From contig JADKGI010000001.1 in NCBI GenBank assembly GCA_016722285.1, forward strand, positions 682,001-746,000: a stretch of 64,000 nucleotides of DNA, given 5' to 3'. Source of the DNA: Saprospiraceae bacterium (GTDB lineage: Bacteria; Bacteroidota; Bacteroidia; Chitinophagales; Saprospiraceae). The notes under the pieces were generated by a model that was not told the DNA's origin, ran no database searches, and was given only the letters and a program-made list of their open reading frames with translations. How positions within the stretch are numbered: the stretch's first letter is position 1; every line of letters begins with the position of its first letter. Shown piece by piece: positions 48,294 to 57,929 of this stretch. The position numbers and the translations under genes are program-made.

Positions 48294-49112
48294 CTAGAAT
48301 TGATATCCGAAAAGGATGTTATATTGCCCAAAGTAGAAATTTTGTTGAGCTTTATCAAGTTCAGAAAATCCGGTTTTAATATTCTGCATATTAATAAATC
48401 CAGCCTTGTATTCAGATTGAATGAAGAAATGATTAAAAAATTTGATATTAACACCAAACATGATATTGAACCCATATCCGGAAACATGAAATTTATCATG
48501 TTTTTCACGACCTAAGACAGTAGCATCCGTCCTTGGTACCAATACCCCCAAGCCAAAACCTTCTTTAACAGAGATGTCGATAAGTCCGATTTTTAATAGC
48601 TCATCAACTCGCCTTATGTCTGTATTCACATAATTCAATCCGTCTGTATGTTCAAATACTAGAAAATTCTCTTTCAAAACTATATCTTCATTTAGATAAT
48701 TGCCTTGATATTCGGTATCTTTCCCATCTATCCGCACTGATATCTTTACTGTCTGATCTTGTTTGACCACATATTTCATATGATCAATACCAATTGAAAT
48801 ATTATAATTATTAGTTAAAAAATAGCCAAATCTGAAATTATATTGGGGAATGGTGGCGTTGGTTGGGTTTAGGTAAGCATCAAATCCAAATTTAGTTTGT
48901 CTGTCATTGGCGTTGACATTATCTAAAGTAAAATTATAATCTGCACCCTCAAAAGAAATATCCGAATTACTATAATTTTCCTGATTCCATCCCCAATATA
49001 AATAAAATTTCCCTACGTTGTTTTTATATGAAGTTTCAGGAACAATGACTTGGCTTAAAGTTGGAGAGCTATGAATTGAAAAATATAAAAGCAAAATAAA
49101 ACACTTATTCAT
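48294..49112 (-). CDS. Probable outer membrane beta-barrel protein
   Basis: This 272-residue protein has a signal peptide (FILLLYFSIHSSPTLSQ) and then repeated amphipathic strands with aromatic girdles: KFYLYWGWNQENYSNSDI, YNFRFGYFLTNNYNISIGI, GYGFNIMFGVNIKFFNHFF, FIQSEYKAGFINM. It ends YFGQYNILFGYQF, with the terminal Phe typical of barrel proteins. About 10-12 strands are expected. Function unknown. It is preceded by a -7 box at 49164. Confidence 0.75.
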   Translation of the reverse strand: MNKCFILLLYFSIHSSPTLSQVIVPETSYKNNVGKFYLYWGWNQENYSNSDISFEGADYNFTLDNVNANDRQTKFGFDAYLNPTNATIPQYNFRFGYFLTNNYNISIGIDHMKYVVKQDQTVKISVRIDGKDTEYQGNYLNEDIVLKENFLVFEHTDGLNYVNTDIRRVDELLKIGLIDISVKEGFGLGVLVPRTDATVLGREKHDKFHVSGYGFNIMFGVNIKFFNHFFIQSEYKAGFINMQNIKTGFSELDKAQQNFYFGQYNILFGYQF

Positions 49113-49163
49113 TCTTTAAATTTAGAATATAAGATTCAATTGAAAATTTTTTTGAAAGGAAGA

Positions 49164-49171
49164 CAAAAGTA
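49164..49171 (-). promoter_or_regulatory. -7 box of the beta-barrel gene
   Basis: TACTTTTG on the coding strand fits TAnnTTTG, 52 bases before the ATG. The 360 bases further upstream (49172-49532) hold nothing else that I can support. Confidence 0.4.
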
Positions 49172-49532
49172 AACAAAATCTGATAAAACTGGAAATCAGG
49201 ATTTGGTTATCTTTAACATAATGCTATCGCAATACTGGTCGTATGGTGGTAGTTGCTGACAAATGATATAATTATTTATTACAGGGTAATTTTAAGAAGA
49301 AATTTACCTCCGATATTAATTAGTATCTAATATTACGACGTATTTTGAAATCACTATATAAGTATCCAAGGCTGAATGAAAGTATTTAAACTATGATAAA
49401 TATTTGGTTTAAATAAAAGACATTTTACTCCTTCAGATTTCAACGTGAGTTGCCTTAATGAAGCTTAAAGCTTTTCATCAGATATTGTTAGTGGGCTTAA
49501 TCGGGTATAATAAACGTGGTTTGATATGATTC

Positions 49533-50273
49533 TTATTTTGGAGAATCGGTATAAAAAGTAATTGTGGGTACGCCTTCAACACCTGCCTCCATCATTATTT
49601 TTTTCAATGCAGGATTTGCAAGTCTTACTTTTGCTTTGGTCTTATCGGTAACTTCAAAAACAATATGCACAAAATTGGGATCATCGACACCTCTGGCAAG
49701 TGCCAGATCTCCCAATCCATGAGCAGCTCTTCCTGCAGAGCCTTCGGCATCAAATCCTTTCAACCAGGTATTAAAATCCTTCACTTTATGAACGACTTCT
49801 AAACGGATTGCATTGGCTTTTTGATTCTATGAATTTAATCCTAAAACTTTCCAGAATTTCATATCTGGCTTTGAAGTGACGCCGGCTTTTTCCATTACTT
49901 CTTTCAATCCGGGGTCAGAAGCAAATGATTTGGCTTTTGACATATACGAAACACTAAAAACTATTTTTATATTATTAGGGTTATCTGCCGCCCTTTCAAC
50001 TGCAATATCGGTAAACCCGTTTTCTTTACGCCTGGATAAATCTGCATCGTATGCAGATCGCCTTACCTTATAATCTTTTACCGAATGATAAATTGTTAAT
50101 ATATCAAAAGGAACATTTGAAACTTCTGTATTAGCTTCTGTCATGGCTGATGTGGCAGTATTGCCTGGTAGTGTTGCACTACCGTCATCTTTCTTTTTGT
50201 CGGATCCCATATTACAGGAAAATAGAATTCCCGCAACGCTCAAAGCAAATAATGATTTAAACATGCGTTTCAT
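49533..50273 (-). pseudogene. Tandem-domain lipoprotein split by an in-frame TAG
   Basis: The first part (50273-49827) is a 148-residue lipoprotein (lipobox GILFSC) with one domain of about 85 residues (YHSVKDYKVRRSAYDADLSR ... IKIVFSVSYMSKAKSFASDP). TAG at 49827-49829 ends it. The same frame then continues without any shift through NQKANAIRLEVVHKVKDFN into a second, clearly homologous domain (VHIVFEVTDKTKAKVRLANP, ending at 49533). So this is a duplicated-domain protein of about 247 codons cut by one amber codon. It may be a real nonsense mutation, a natural early stop with a relic tail, or read-through. The domain family is unknown to me. Confidence 0.75.
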
Positions 50274-50598
50274 TTTTTTGATTTTAGTTGTATGATTAAT
50301 ATTATTATTTAATGATTGAATAGTGACCTCTCATGATTTTTGTTGACAACAAAGCGTTAATTTATAAAAACAATGTGGAAAACGTAAAGTTAAAAAATTA
50401 ATATTAGACTGTATCTTTGTATCGACGATTATGTGAAGCGGCATCAAGCTCTGCTGGGGAGCAACTTGGTAAGGAATAGCATATTTACTCAAAGTGGAAA
50501 GTAAGGTTTGATCAAGGAGTTCAATCAAAAGACTCCTTGACTTTTTATAACCTACATTCCAATTTAGGGAATCATGCCTTACAAAACCCATGGCCCGC

Positions 50599-51504
50599 TT
50601 AGTTGTTAAAATCATATAATACTTTTTTAGGCCTTTCATCAGGATGCAACTTAGCTATTAATTGCTCAAATTGGTTTGGACTTAATTGCCCTAATTGTTC
50701 AATGGCTCTTTGATAATTATTGACATACATCAGTTCCTGGCAGGCTTGCTGGAGCTCTTTGAAAGTGCGGATACCCCAAGGTTTAAGGTACATATTTTTG
50801 ACGATGGAATTTAAGTTCTCAGCACTTCCATTTTCCAAACAATTATCAGCTCTGCTGATATGTATTTCTCATCTGTCAGCATTTTTTTTATACACTTTGA
50901 GTCGTATTGAGACCCGTTGTCAGAATGGTGAATACATCCCTTTAGGGCCCACATCTTTGCGCTGTGAAAATGCTTGCTCTAAACATTGATAAGCGAAAGA
51001 TGCTTCCATGCTCAAAGATGGTACCAGCCCAAGTATTCTTTGTGAATAAATATCCTTTAGTGTGAATATGTAACTCCATTGATCATCAATAATATCATAA
51101 TAAGTAATGTCGCCTACAATGAGTTGATTCACATTGTTTAAAACAAGGCCATTTGTCAGGTTTGGATAATGACCTTTCCCTTTCCCATCACTTGTCTTTA
51201 CTATCCTTGATCGCAATGGTTTGACCGTCATCCCTGAAGTACTCATGAGTTGTTCAAATTTATTGACACCCATACCAAGATCAATGCCTCCTATGTTTTT
51301 TATGCTATAATACAACGAACGACTCCCCATTCGTGGATGTTTGATTCTCCACTCTTTGACTATTGGGAAAAAGATGTTCGTGATGTGTTTGCTGACCAGT
51401 ATCCCGTCTCCACTGTTGATGTAGGACTTGCCTACCAGTCCCAATTCTCTATAAACTGACTCCATGCTATACGGCGTTTTAATATTATGCAGACGGGTGA
51501 TCAC
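50599..51504 (-). pseudogene. IS3-like transposase OrfB (rve integrase), two frameshifts
   Basis: Three frames together cover a DDE integrase. The first frame has the first Asp in VGDITYYDIIDDQWSY. The second frame has the second Asp in CIHHSDNGSQYDSKCI. The third has the Glu in ADNCLENGSAENLNSI and ends GQLSPNQFEQLIAKLHP. The first break is near 50941-50947, where one extra base (probably in the GGG/CCC run) is present. The second is near 50857-50862, where one base is missing. The start is GTG at 51504, overlapping orfA. Confidence 0.8.
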
Positions 51505-51846
51505 TTTTTAAAACTTTCTCCATATCCTCTTTGTAATGTTCTTTTATCATTTCTATTAGTGTCTCATAATAGTCGATTCTGATTTGTTGCTTGCCAACAA
51601 TCCGTTCCAAGTTGGACTTATCTTTTGTAATTCCAAAACTTTCAGATAATCACTATCACTTTCTATTACTATCTTATCTGGTCGAGTGGCCTTGCCAAAT
51701 TTCTTGACCCATTGGTATACTGCTGTATAACTCACATCAAACTGTGTTGCAACTGATCCGGTGGTCAGTTTGCCACTCTCTATTAATTCGACTTTCTGCT
51801 TCTTAAAGCTCTCTGAGAATACTTTTCTCGTTCTTTTTGTACTCAT
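51485..51846 (-). pseudogene. IS3-like OrfA (helix-turn-helix), one frameshift
   Basis: MSTKRTRKVFSESFKKQKVE and VATQFDVSYTAVYQWVKKFG form the DNA-binding N-terminus of an IS3 OrfA. The frame breaks at the T4 run at 51623-51626; one more base links VLELQK to DKSNLERIVGKQQIRIDYYE, the leucine-zipper-like C-terminus. The stop at 51485 overlaps the orfB start by 20 bases, as expected for IS3-type translational frameshifting. Confidence 0.75.
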
Positions 51847-51904
51847 ATTTGCAAATTTGTGAAAAGTTTTCCACATTTTTGCTGTCAACGTATTTCATGA
51901 GACC

Positions 51905-52271
51905 ACATAGGTGCCTGATTATATTATGTCTATTAAACCAGGAAATTCATTCAGTTTCAATACATCAAATTTTTTTTATATACTATGGCTATTCCAGGAG
52001 CAGAACAAAAGCATTAAGAGGGAGTATCATATATTTGTGAAGATTAAATTATTTGCTTTTGAATGAAAATGTGCAAAAAATATTATCGTGAAAATAAATC
52101 AGGTGCTGGTAATATTAAATTGACAATATACATCCAATAATAAATATGAAAAACCCTTACCATTTAGTTGAATGTTTATAAATGGTTGCAGAAAAAAAAT
52201 CAGGATATATTTTACTTCAATTTTATATTAGTTTCAATTCTGCAGACATTATAAAAAAAGTAACCTAAGAA
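51905..52271. other. Non-coding gap after the IS
   Basis: About 370 AT-rich bases between the right end of the IS and the serine hydrolase stop. No gene or clear structure is visible. Confidence 0.45.
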
Positions 52272-53825
52272 TTACCAGCAGTTTTGCCAAGTCGTTCCAT
52301 CGAATACTCTCAATTTCTTTAATATAGAATCAAAATAAATATCACCTTCCATAGGATTATCCGGAGGTTGGTTTCTGGGCTCTAATCGCATCACATCTTT
52401 AATATGAAGATTGCGTTGAGGTATTTCTACATTAATTCCAACGTTACCCTCAGTGTTGCTAATTATAGGCGATACAGTCAATGGCAGTATTGAAAGATTA
52501 CCTACTCCATATAAATTATTCCCCCTGACAGTAATATCGCCTGAAACCGCAGATACATCATAATTTACTGTAATACTGTTGGTGTTGCTTGTGCCAGTAG
52601 CACCATTGGGAAGAGTCCAGACATATGAAGTCGCATTTGGGATGGTACCAGTTGTATAAGTTACATTATTCTGACCCTGTGTTACTGAACTCAAACCTGT
52701 AATCATTCCGGGACAACCTGGAACATGATTTTTTATGGCACGATAAAGTAGAAATGGAATTGAAGTCATACCATTTGGGAATGAATTGGATAGCGCACAG
52801 ACTACTGTCTCCATACAGGAATCGTATATCATTTTGGTTTTATAGCCCCATGTATCACCACCATGCCCCCAGTAAGCCAGTCCTTGAGTTGTTTCTCTAA
52901 ATAAGCCTAAACTATATTGTTGTACTGGTGAATTTGTCGGGATAAAATATTTTAATTCTGCCACGGATGAATTATTTAATATTTGACCACTGAACAATGC
53001 ATGATACCATTGCGACATTTCAGATGAGTTAGAAAAAAGAGATCCCGCTGCGCCACCTGCTGTATTTAAGCCCACTCGACTTACATTGTGATAATCGGTA
53101 ACGGAACCAGAGCCACCATTCCACCATCTGTGCGCAAGTGTACCAACTATAGATTCTTCCACGTCGTAAAAAGTATTGTTTAAGTTTAAAGGGGTTAAAA
53201 TACTATCTCTGATCAAGGTAGAAATATGAAAACCAGTTGCATTTTTTGCTATCATAGCAGCGAGAATATAATTTACGTTTGAGTACCCCCAATTTGTTCC
53301 TTTCGGGAATAGCGGGGCTCCAACCCAGGTCAATACTTCTTCGGGTGTGAACACTCTGGTAGGATTAGCTTGAATAGTATCTGTCCAGGGCGAAATAAAT
53401 ATAGGATCAGATATTCCGCTTGTATGATTTAGTAATTGTTTGATAGTTATGTTCGGGTCAATGTTTGAAAAAGTCGGTAGCCATTTATTAAGAGAATCGT
53501 TTAAACTTATTACATTATTTTCTGCAAGTTTCAGCATAATTGTTGCCACAAATAATTTAGTATTACTTGCAATACCAAATTCCATATCCTGTGTTATGGG
53601 TTGTCCGGCAAAAGATACTCCGGCCTTGCCCTGCCAAATTCCCTGACCAGGCAAGTACACGCTGGCTGTCATACCTTTAATATTATTAAAAGCAGTAAAA
53701 TACGTATTTAGAGTATCCTGAAGCATAGCTGCCAAATTGGTATTAAAAGTCTGAGCTTTGTTATTTGCAGAAGTCAGCAAATAAATTGAAATAAACAAAA
53801 TAATTTTGAGTTGATTCTTTTTCAT
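52272..53825 (-). CDS. Secreted beta-lactamase-like serine hydrolase with PKD-like C-terminus
   Basis: This 517-residue protein has a signal peptide (IILFISIYLLTSANNKAQ). Residues about 30-365 are a class C/penicillin-binding-type hydrolase domain, with SxxK in IASNTKLFVATIMLKLAE, the second motif YSN in WGYSNVNYILAAM, and HGGDTWGYKTKM near the HxG position. Residues about 370-450 form a PKD-like domain (YVWTLPNGATGTSNTNSITV). The tail (NVGINVEIPQRNLHIKDVMR, DSILKKLRVFDGTTWQNCW) resembles the C-terminal modules of surface proteins in Bacteroidota. It is probably a D-Ala-D-Ala peptidase or esterase, not necessarily a drug-resistance enzyme. Confidence 0.85.
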   Translation of the reverse strand: MKKNQLKIILFISIYLLTSANNKAQTFNTNLAAMLQDTLNTYFTAFNNIKGMTASVYLPGQGIWQGKAGVSFAGQPITQDMEFGIASNTKLFVATIMLKLAENNVISLNDSLNKWLPTFSNIDPNITIKQLLNHTSGISDPIFISPWTDTIQANPTRVFTPEEVLTWVGAPLFPKGTNWGYSNVNYILAAMIAKNATGFHISTLIRDSILTPLNLNNTFYDVEESIVGTLAHRWWNGGSGSVTDYHNVSRVGLNTAGGAAGSLFSNSSEMSQWYHALFSGQILNNSSVAELKYFIPTNSPVQQYSLGLFRETTQGLAYWGHGGDTWGYKTKMIYDSCMETVVCALSNSFPNGMTSIPFLLYRAIKNHVPGCPGMITGLSSVTQGQNNVTYTTGTIPNATSYVWTLPNGATGTSNTNSITVNYDVSAVSGDITVRGNNLYGVGNLSILPLTVSPIISNTEGNVGINVEIPQRNLHIKDVMRLEPRNQPPDNPMEGDIYFDSILKKLRVFDGTTWQNCW

Positions 53826-54556
53826 TTTTATTAATTAATTTTAAGCTGTTAGCCTTACAAAAAATAAAATTGATACATGTTAAGCTACCCAAATCAGACA
53901 TTTCAATAAGCAGGTTTTACAACTTCCACTTTGAAAGTTAAAAATGTCTGATTCTGTTGCGGTAAATCCTGAGATTGGCCACAGTATTCTATATCACATT
54001 TGTAATTACTTCATTCTATGGATTGGAAACTAAAGTCAAATTTAGGTAGGATAATTTGGATTCAGCGCATTTTAATTAAAATTAGATTGATTTTACTTTA
54101 GGATGAGTTGATATTTTATTTTATACTGGCTAAACTTATTTATATCGCACACATTATCAATTAGTTGAGAAATGATATAATCATTATCGATACAAAATTT
54201 ATGAATTTAGTATTGAATTCTATTTAATATCTCCTGTCCTTTTTTAAGTTATGATTAAAAAATATGGATATAAACGAGCTTACCCTGAAGGAATAAACTT
54301 TTGCAGGATAGTGATATCTAAGTGCAGGAGATCCGATAAACCAGATAAAAACTTCATACGTGTCTTAATTTTCTAACTTTTGGTCGCTAATTCCACACCC
54401 TTATAAATGCAAATGGTAAAATAAATTCAAATGGGCTTTACCTTCAGATTTTAAATTTTTGTTGTAAGCGGTTTTGAAATAAATAGCATAAACTGCATGT
54501 AAAATTTATATAAAGATATTGATAACCGGATAAATTTGCTGGTTTAGATATCTTAT
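53826..54556. other. Long gap without a recognisable gene
   Basis: About 730 AT-rich bases. No ORF of note on either strand and no convincing RNA fold or repeat were seen. Confidence 0.45.
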
Positions 54557-55018
54557 TTATAAAATCATTTTAGCTAATTCATTTTCCAGTCTGTCAAAAT
54601 TTTCTTCGTTCTTGTCAACAACAAAAGGTTTTATTTTTCTGCACTCAACTGTTGAAGCGAAGAGCATTTTAAATACAATTTTTGTATCTTCTTCCGAGAC
54701 TTCTTCAAATGTAGCAACCACCTGAAAAATAGGTTTTGAATAGCGTTTCCATGCAATGATGCAAGGTTTTTCAATTTTAATAAATTCGCATTCATTGGCA
54801 TAATTTCCTTTCTCAGGTCCACGCATTATGAAGCTCCATTTTCCGCCAACGCGAAAGTCAAACTCAGTGAATGTGTTTGTAAAACCTGCCGGTCCCCACC
54901 AATTTTTTAAATGGTTTGCATCTGACCAGGCGCGATATACAAGTTCTCTTTGTGATTTTATTATTCTTGAACTTACAATTTCACAGTCAGGTGTTGTTGT
55001 TAAAAATTCTGTTGCCAT
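54557..55018 (-). CDS. SRPBCC/AHSA1-type START-like domain protein
   Basis: This 153-residue protein has the classic AHSA1 pattern: IIKSQRELVYRAWSDANHLK, NWWGPAGFTNTFTEFDFRVG, GKWSFIMRGPEKGNYANECE, VATFEEVSEEDTKIVFKMLF. Such proteins have a deep hydrophobic cavity and bind lipids or Hsp90-type partners; the ligand here is unknown. The start at 55018 (MATEFLTTTPDCEIV) is preferred to the longer frame because the extra residues belong to the upstream pseudogene in another frame. It is the third gene after tfoX-like and the membrane pseudogene. Confidence 0.88.
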   Translation of the reverse strand: MATEFLTTTPDCEIVSSRIIKSQRELVYRAWSDANHLKNWWGPAGFTNTFTEFDFRVGGKWSFIMRGPEKGNYANECEFIKIEKPCIIAWKRYSKPIFQVVATFEEVSEEDTKIVFKMLFASTVECRKIKPFVVDKNEENFDRLENELAKMIL

Positions 55019-55083
55019 TTGATTTATTTTATCTAACTGTTTTAAAATTTTAGATAGTATATAATCTAACTTACTCCAACTAA

Positions 55084-55412
55084 TTAATGTGTCATTTTTT
55101 CCGGAGTTATCCTGCTGATTTTCAGTGTACCATCGGTAACTCCCCAAATGTCTGCCACTGAGTTAACCACATAGTTCAAAATATTTGTCAGTAAAAGTAC
55201 ATTAAGAATTTTTGAATTATTCTGATTTCGAAAAAATAATTTATTGACCAGCTACCAATAATTAGTCCACTCACTCCTCTTAGCACAGAAAAAGTTTATG
55301 ATGTTGTGTCAATGCCTAAAAGCCCATCACCAAGGCCCGGAATAAGAAATATCGAAACTCCAAAAGCTAAAGATATCAAAGTTGTGATCAGCAAGAATGC
55401 TGAGCATTTCAT
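55084..55412 (-). pseudogene. Small membrane protein broken by TAA and a frameshift
   Basis: The frame starts MKCSAFLLITTLISLAFGVS and IFLIPGLGDGLLGIDTTS, then meets TAA at 55296-55298. It resumes in the same frame with TFSVLRGVSGLIIGSWSINY, loses frame at the A6 run at 55231-55236, and continues in the next frame with NSKILNVLLLTNILNYVVNS to a stop at 55084 after ITPEKMTH. The repaired product is about 110 residues with four helices, like small membrane proteins common in Bacteroidota. The ATG overlaps the tfoX-like stop (ATGA). Two lesions of different kinds suggest a true pseudogene. Confidence 0.65.
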
Positions 55413-55753
55413 ATTTTGTTTTTTGTTATTTTCTTAGTTTTTCTCTCCTTTGGATCAGGAAGATCTTTTATAGTAATTCTAACTAAATTACTGATCCACT
55501 CCCGATCTTCGAGTTTGTCTTCAATAAGGAAACTCAGTTTGGCTCCCGGGTATGGTGGTGCTTCAACAACATCATGTATAAATATTCTTCCTGATTTAGT
55601 TGGCTTTATAAATAGTTTGTTATCGCATACAAGAGCAAAAATCTTCCTGCCAGAGAAGAGTCCATATTCTCCAAACATACTTTTGGCAGTGATTTCACCA
55701 GCATTTTCTATTTGGGAAACTACGAATTCTACGAACTTTTTATCTGATGCCAT
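55409..55753 (-). CDS. TfoX/Sxy N-terminal domain protein
   Basis: A 114-residue protein with the TfoX_N layout: FVVSQIENAGEITAKSMFGE, YGLFSGRKIFALVCDNKLFI, KPTKSGRIF. The C-terminal domain of full TfoX is absent, which is usual for this stand-alone form. TfoX regulates competence in Gammaproteobacteria, but the role of the short Bacteroidota form is not known. It begins a small gene group with the membrane pseudogene and the SRPBCC gene. Confidence 0.88.
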   Translation of the reverse strand: MASDKKFVEFVVSQIENAGEITAKSMFGEYGLFSGRKIFALVCDNKLFIKPTKSGRIFIHDVVEAPPYPGAKLSFLIEDKLEDREWISNLVRITIKDLPDPKERKTKKITKNKI

Positions 55754-56097
55754 TTGATTTATTTTTATATTTTAAATTTGCCCATTGTGTTATTTGTGGG
55801 ATTTCGGTTTGAAAATCCATAATAGAATTCAAATAAATAATATCTTTCTCACTACACGCAAAATCACAAGTTTGCAAAGATGATACCAGTATTAATGAGT
55901 CCAAATTTATGTAATATTTTTGTAATTGTTCAGATATGATCGATTTCAAACAAAAACTAAAGATGGTTAATCAGAATAGTTACCTGGTAATTAAACCCAA
56001 CTGAAATTAGGCAACTGATTTAATATTTTTGGGCAAAGCGATTTAACTATATACATCACTTGTGGTGTATTTACAACGAATAATTAGTTATAAGTTA
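55754..56097. other. Gap before the esterase gene
   Basis: The 69-codon frame at 55740-55949 overlaps the tfoX-like start and looks random. No other feature is visible in this stretch. Confidence 0.4.
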
Positions 56098-56934
56098 TTA
56101 TTTTTCAACTATTTTAAATATTTTTTCAAAAGCATTATACACTGCTATGTGTAATGCATCTCCGTGCGTTTTGTTTTCCAAAAAGTCAAAATAAAGGTTT
56201 GTATTTTCATTCTTTACCAACATTATCTTGTCATACAATTCTTTAGCGGTTCGTTCCATTACCTGACCTTCTTTACCAACTGCAATGAAAATTGATTTTT
56301 TAGATTTGTATAAAATAGGGTTGTCATTAAGTAACGATTCGTCATCCCACCATAAACTTGGACTTACAATAATATAATTGTCAAATAATTCCGGTTTTTT
56401 AAATAACACTTCTGATGCCAGAAGCCCTCCAAGCGACTGACCTATCAAAGTCTTAATCGAATTTGTTTTATATCTTTTATCGACAAATGGCTGCAATTCC
56501 TTTTCGATAAATTTGATAAATATTTCAGATTTTCCAGTAGTTGGATACTCATCTTTATCCTTTTGATTATTGGTAGGAAAGGTAAAGTCCCTTTTTCTGT
56601 CTGTATTAGATATTCCAATTACAATGGATTCGGGAATCATATTAATCCATGAGAATGAACCAAATTGAACAAGTCCGGAAATATGAATAAAATCCTCATC
56701 AACGGAACCATCTAATAAATATATAACGGGGTATGTTTTTAGTGAGTCTTTGGAATATCCGTATGGTAAATAAATATTTAAAACTCTCATCTCATCCAAA
56801 ATTTCTGAGTGAATTTCGATCCTTTCTCCAATTATTAGTGAAGTAGATTCTTTTACCTTAATTTCGCTTTGAGCAAATATTTGGTTACTCATGTACAGAA
56901 ATATTAAAGCCAAAAACAGCTTAGTTAACTTCAT
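56098..56934 (-). CDS. Secreted esterase, Esterase_phd/IroE type alpha/beta-hydrolase
   Basis: This 279-residue protein has a signal peptide (LTKLFLALIFLYMSNQIFAQ). The alpha/beta-hydrolase domain shows LRVLNIYLPYGYS-like strands, TYPVIYLLDGSVDEDFIH, the nucleophile elbow GQSLGGLLASEVL, VSPSLWWDDESLL and a final His in KTHGDALHI. The family includes siderophore (enterobactin-type) esterases and FrmB-like esterases. The natural substrate is not evident. ATG at 56934 is chosen because it directly begins the signal peptide; the longer frame adds 15 residues without support. Confidence 0.88.
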   Translation of the reverse strand: MKLTKLFLALIFLYMSNQIFAQSEIKVKESTSLIIGERIEIHSEILDEMRVLNIYLPYGYSKDSLKTYPVIYLLDGSVDEDFIHISGLVQFGSFSWINMIPESIVIGISNTDRKRDFTFPTNNQKDKDEYPTTGKSEIFIKFIEKELQPFVDKRYKTNSIKTLIGQSLGGLLASEVLFKKPELFDNYIIVSPSLWWDDESLLNDNPILYKSKKSIFIAVGKEGQVMERTAKELYDKIMLVKNENTNLYFDFLENKTHGDALHIAVYNAFEKIFKIVEK

Positions 56935-57281
56935 TTGTTTTATTTGTAAGCGCCTAATTAGCAATCTGCCATTAGCCAACTTGTTAACATCAAAAATAAC
57001 TTAAAGCTAGTCATTTCAGTGCATATTGAAGGGATTTTAATTTTGAAATTGTTCCGACCCGATTCAAAATTGTAAAAATACTACTTAAAATAAACAATCG
57101 GAATAAGGTTCTATTCTGAAATATGATAAACCTTACCATGTTAAAAAGGTTTTCAATGCGCTTTTGTCTATTTTTTATTATTTTTGGAGGTGCTGATTTT
57201 GTAAGTGATAAAATTATGTGAAAATATAACTAAAATTTAGTTGTTAGCTTTCTAAATTTTATTTGTGAGTCTTGTGTTAAC
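56935..57281. other. Non-coding gap
   Basis: About 350 AT-rich bases between the esterase and acetyltransferase genes, without a supported feature. Confidence 0.4.
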
Positions 57282-57788
57282 TTAATTTATTTCTAATTTC
57301 CAATTAAGCAAAGAATCTGTCTCTCCTATTTTTATGAATCCATTTTTTTCAAGGACCCTAAAAGATGCCGTATTAGATTTTTCCGTTGAAGCAATTATTG
57401 ATTTCACAATTGTTTGATTCTTAGCCCATTCAATAATTCCGCCTACCATTTCCGTCATAAATCCTTTATTTTTATATTCATCATACGTCCCATAACCAAT
57501 TTCAATTTCGCCATGATCATTTGGCTCTCCGATCATGCATAGATCTCCAACCATCATATTTTCTGTTTTTGAAATGGCTGTCCATAGCGTTGAATACAAG
57601 TAATTTTTACTTTTGTCGCCTACATTCGGCAAAATTGTTTGCTCAAAAGCTTCTTTTAAAGCGGTCGATACTTTTCTGGATGATGGATTTAATTGGAGTT
57701 CAGTCTCCAAAGAGTTATCGCATCGTAAATATTTTATTAGCTGTTCGTAAGTAAGCGGTTTTAAAATAAGGCGTTGTGTTTCTTTCAT
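57282..57788 (-). CDS. GNAT N-acetyltransferase (RimJ/RimL-like)
   Basis: This 168-residue protein has the GNAT core: MKETQRLILKPLTYEQLIKY at the N-terminus, GEIEIGYGTYDEYKNKGFMT (beta4 and the acetyl-CoA loop), EMVGGIIEWAKNQTIVKSII, and NTASFRVLEKNGFIKIGET. It transfers an acetyl group from acetyl-CoA, probably to a protein N-terminus or small amine; the substrate is unknown. It is a single gene. Confidence 0.92.
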   Translation of the reverse strand: MKETQRLILKPLTYEQLIKYLRCDNSLETELQLNPSSRKVSTALKEAFEQTILPNVGDKSKNYLYSTLWTAISKTENMMVGDLCMIGEPNDHGEIEIGYGTYDEYKNKGFMTEMVGGIIEWAKNQTIVKSIIASTEKSNTASFRVLEKNGFIKIGETDSLLNWKLEIN

Positions 57789-57929
57789 ATAGGGCTATTT
57801 TTCTTTCAACTTTTATTCCTTTTGTATCCTTCTTTACATGATTGGTGTTCCGGAATTTACCTCGTTGCATCCATTTGCAGAAATAAACTCATTTACGTTC
57901 ATTACTGTCGAAAGTCAGTTTCAGCATTG

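Larger units (their letters stand above)
50327..51904 (-). mobile_element. Degenerate IS3-like insertion sequence
   Basis: The element is about 1.58 kb with imperfect inverted ends: TCTCATGA at both termini, and inside them GTTGACA and AATGTGGAAAAC in matching order on opposite strands (50329-50390 and 51865-51902). It holds orfA and orfB, each frameshifted. No target duplication could be defined with confidence. It sits between the split lipoprotein and the serine hydrolase without visibly interrupting a gene. Confidence 0.75.

Noticed and set aside
50331..50639. 102-codon ORF at the left end of the IS
   Set aside because: It lies across the orfB end and the terminal repeat; no transposase motif, so a chance frame.
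52272..53825. Calling the serine hydrolase an AmpC-type resistance gene
   Set aside because: The SxxK and YxN-like motifs are shared by many esterases and peptidases, and the extra C-terminal modules do not occur in AmpC enzymes.
55740..55949. 69-codon ORF before the tfoX-like gene
   Set aside because: Overlaps the tfoX-like start and has no recognisable feature.
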